This document shows positions 62,367 through 64,000 of a DNA stretch of 64,000 nt, piece after piece. Position 1 is the stretch's first letter. Each line of letters starts with the position of its first letter. This DNA is from JAHRVQ01 sp963976815 (GTDB lineage: Bacteria > Pseudomonadota > Gammaproteobacteria > Pseudomonadales > Azotimanducaceae). A model generated the notes under the pieces. That model did no database searches. It saw nothing but the letters and a program-made list of their open reading frames with translations, and had not been told where the DNA came from. The stretch spans positions 1 through 64,000 of the forward strand of contig CAXBLU010000004.1 of the NCBI GenBank assembly GCA_963976815.1, written 5' to 3'. Position numbers and translations under genes: made by a program.

Positions 62367-62774
62367 TTAGGCTTGCTCTGCGGGCACTGCGTGTTCTGCA
62401 TGCTTTTCGCGAAAATCTTTAATCGCTGCTTTAATGGCGTCTTCGGCCAATACTGAGCAGTGAATCTTCACGGGCGGCAAAGCCAACTCTTCTGCAATTT
62501 GCGTGTTCTTGATAGAACCCGCTTCATCCAATGTTCGCCCCTTTACCCACTCGGTGAGCAATGAGCTGGAAGCAATCGCAGAACCACAGCCGTAAGTCTT
62601 AAATTTGGCATCTTCGATGATGCCTGCGTCATTTACTTTAATCTGAAGACGCATGACGTCTCCACATGCTGGCGCACCAACCATGCCGGTGCCCACATGC
62701 TCATCAGCAGCGTCCATCTTGCCGACGTTACGGGGGTTGTCGTAGTGATCTAGTACTTTGTCGCTATAGGCCAT
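62367..62774 (-). CDS. iscU: Fe-S cluster scaffold IscU
   Basis: The 135-residue scaffold on which clusters are built. Cysteine ligands are in GAPACGDVM, TYGCGSA and IHCSVLAED; the HscA-recognition motif LPPVK precedes the last one. ATG 62774 has GGAG 9 nt upstream; a frame to 62795 is not needed. Confidence 0.98.
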   Translation of the reverse strand: MAYSDKVLDHYDNPRNVGKMDAADEHVGTGMVGAPACGDVMRLQIKVNDAGIIEDAKFKTYGCGSAIASSSLLTEWVKGRTLDEAGSIKNTQIAEELALPPVKIHCSVLAEDAIKAAIKDFREKHAEHAVPAEQA

Positions 62775-62827
62775 CGTTATTTCTCCAACGGTCAATCAAT
62801 CTAAAATTTCAATAAACTCAAAAAAGT

Positions 62828-64000
62828 TTAGTGTGCTGCCCACTCAATGCTGCTGATATCAACACCATCTTTGTACATATCCCATAAAGGCGATAGTTCT
62901 CGCAGCTTATCCACTGCGCCACGGATCTTTTCAATCGCCGTGTCGATATCTTGTTCTGTCGTAAATCGTCCCACAGAAAATCTTAAGGAACTGTGGGCCA
63001 GTTCGTCGTTACGACCCAGGGCTCGGAGCACATAAGAAGGCTCCAGGCTTGCGGACGTACAGGCGGACCCTGAAGAAATCGCAAGATCACTCAAGGACAT
63101 AATCAGAGACTCACCTTCAACAAAGTTGAAACTGACATTAAAGATGCCTGGAATCCGGTGATCAATACTACCGTTGATGTAAACCTCTTCCATGTCATCT
63201 AAGCCATCCCACAATCGCTGACGCAAGCCTTCGATACGCTTGGCCTCATCGTGCATTTCTTCCTTCGCAATGCGGAAGGCTTCACCCATGCCAACAATCT
63301 GGTGGGTTGCCAGGGTACCAGAACGCATACCACGCTCGTGACCACCGCCGTGCATTTGTGCTTCTAATCTAACCCGAGGTTTACGTCGCACGTAAAGCGC
63401 ACCCATACCTTTCGGGCCGTAAACTTTATGGGCGGAGAAAGACATCAAATCCACTTTCATTGTTTCTAGATCAATATCAATCTTGCCAGCGCTCTGGGCT
63501 GCATCCACATGGAAGAACACTTTACGTTCCCGGCAAACTTCACCTAGTGCGGCAATATCATTAATCACGCCAATCTCGTTGTTCACATGCATGAGCGAAA
63601 CAATTGTTGTGTCGTCGCGAATGGCAGCAGCCAACTTCTCAGGAGAAATAAAACCTTCTTCGCCTGGATCAAGATAAGTGACTTCAAAACCACTTCGTTC
63701 CAGATGTCGGCAAGTATCTAGTACCGCTTTGTGTTCGATTTTTGATGTGACAATGTGCTTGCCTTTAGTCTGATAGAACTGGGCAACACCTTTGATGGCC
63801 AGATTGTCAGATTCAGTGGCACCGGAAGTCCAGACAATTTCTCGGGGATCAGCGCCAATCAAATCAGCAACCTGCCGCCGGGCAACCTCAACGGCTTCTT
63901 CTGCTTCCCAACCAAACTTGTGGGATCGACTAGCTGGATTACCGAAGTTACCTTCAGCCATCAAACATTCGCTCATCTTCTGCGCAACCCGTGGGTCTAC
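62828..64000 (-). CDS. iscS: Cysteine desulfurase IscS (5' end beyond window)
   Basis: The PLP enzyme that provides sulfur from cysteine to IscU. The frame stays open to 64000, so about a dozen N-terminal residues lie outside; the first visible are VDPRVAQKMSECL. The PLP lysine is in SFSAHKVYGPKG and the persulfide Cys in SSGSACTSASLEPS. The iscR regulator is expected just beyond the right edge. Confidence 0.97.
   Translation of the reverse strand, partial: VDPRVAQKMSECLMAEGNFGNPASRSHKFGWEAEEAVEVARRQVADLIGADPREIVWTSGATESDNLAIKGVAQFYQTKGKHIVTSKIEHKAVLDTCRHLERSGFEVTYLDPGEEGFISPEKLAAAIRDDTTIVSLMHVNNEIGVINDIAALGEVCRERKVFFHVDAAQSAGKIDIDLETMKVDLMSFSAHKVYGPKGMGALYVRRKPRVRLEAQMHGGGHERGMRSGTLATHQIVGMGEAFRIAKEEMHDEAKRIEGLRQRLWDGLDDMEEVYINGSIDHRIPGIFNVSFNFVEGESLIMSLSDLAISSGSACTSASLEPSYVLRALGRNDELAHSSLRFSVGRFTTEQDIDTAIEKIRGAVDKLRELSPLWDMYKDGVDISSIEWAAH

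Overview
The window is chromosomal DNA of a gammaproteobacterium, most likely a free-living, probably aquatic lineage with a gene order like that of Pseudomonas and the Cellvibrionales. The order der-bamB-yfgM-hisS-ispG-rodZ-pilW-rlmN-ndk-iscX-fdx-hscA-hscB-iscA-iscU-iscS, the rpsP-rimM-trmD-rplS operon beside ffh, ypjD and a CorC-family gene, and the divergent guaA/xseA pair are all typical of that class. The species cannot be named from the sequence. I see no tRNA, rRNA, CRISPR array, transposase or prophage gene.

Layout. 1-1.2 kb: a 13-bp tandem array, then astA (arginine catabolism), divergent from a class III aminotransferase. 2.6-11.5 kb (minus strand): xerD, dsbC, an MFS transporter, a soluble CZB chemoreceptor, alaC, hom and recJ. 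11.5-12.2 kb: intergenic DNA filled with a mosaic repeat family. 12.2-15.7 kb: the ribosomal operon rpsP-rimM-trmD-rplS, then ffh. 15.9-19.2 kb (plus): ypjD, a CorC-like gene and a GT87-like membrane glycosyltransferase. 19.2-20.7 kb: a MerR regulator divergent from a dehydrogenase, with a textbook 19-bp-spacer promoter and perfect operator. 20.7-22.7 kb: small genes, including an orphan encapsulated-ferritin-like protein with no encapsulin beside it, and a CPBP intramembrane protease. 22.8-31.9 kb: one gene for a secreted protein of about 3,041 residues. 32.1-34.6 kb: a two-component pair. 34.6-39.4 kb: leuA with a Leu-rich leader peptide, a gamma-class carbonic anhydrase homologue, an SDR, a DUF3135 protein and a Nudix hydrolase. 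39.5-48.6 kb: purL, tadA, gcvR, guaA, xseA and an M23 peptidase. 48.6-49.5 kb: a tandem array of 269-bp repeats of the same family as at 11.6 kb. 49.5-64 kb: the der-to-isc block on the minus strand, running off the right edge inside iscS.

Most genes are housekeeping: translation, secretion and outer-membrane assembly, Fe-S cluster building, purine, Leu, Thr/Met and isoprenoid synthesis. The accessory content is concentrated between 19 and 35 kb. The standout is the giant protein: it ends in Gly-Gly-Gly-Cys plus a hydrophobic helix plus a basic tail, a JDVT-CTERM-type sorting signal, and the next gene downstream encodes a small glutamic-type CPBP protease of the kind expected to process it. 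A LuxR-type response regulator and a hybrid kinase lie just upstream. A second theme is a modular repeat family occupying two distant intergenic regions, together with several short tandem duplications (11, 12, 13 and 19 bp) at gene junctions, some of them placed over translation signals.
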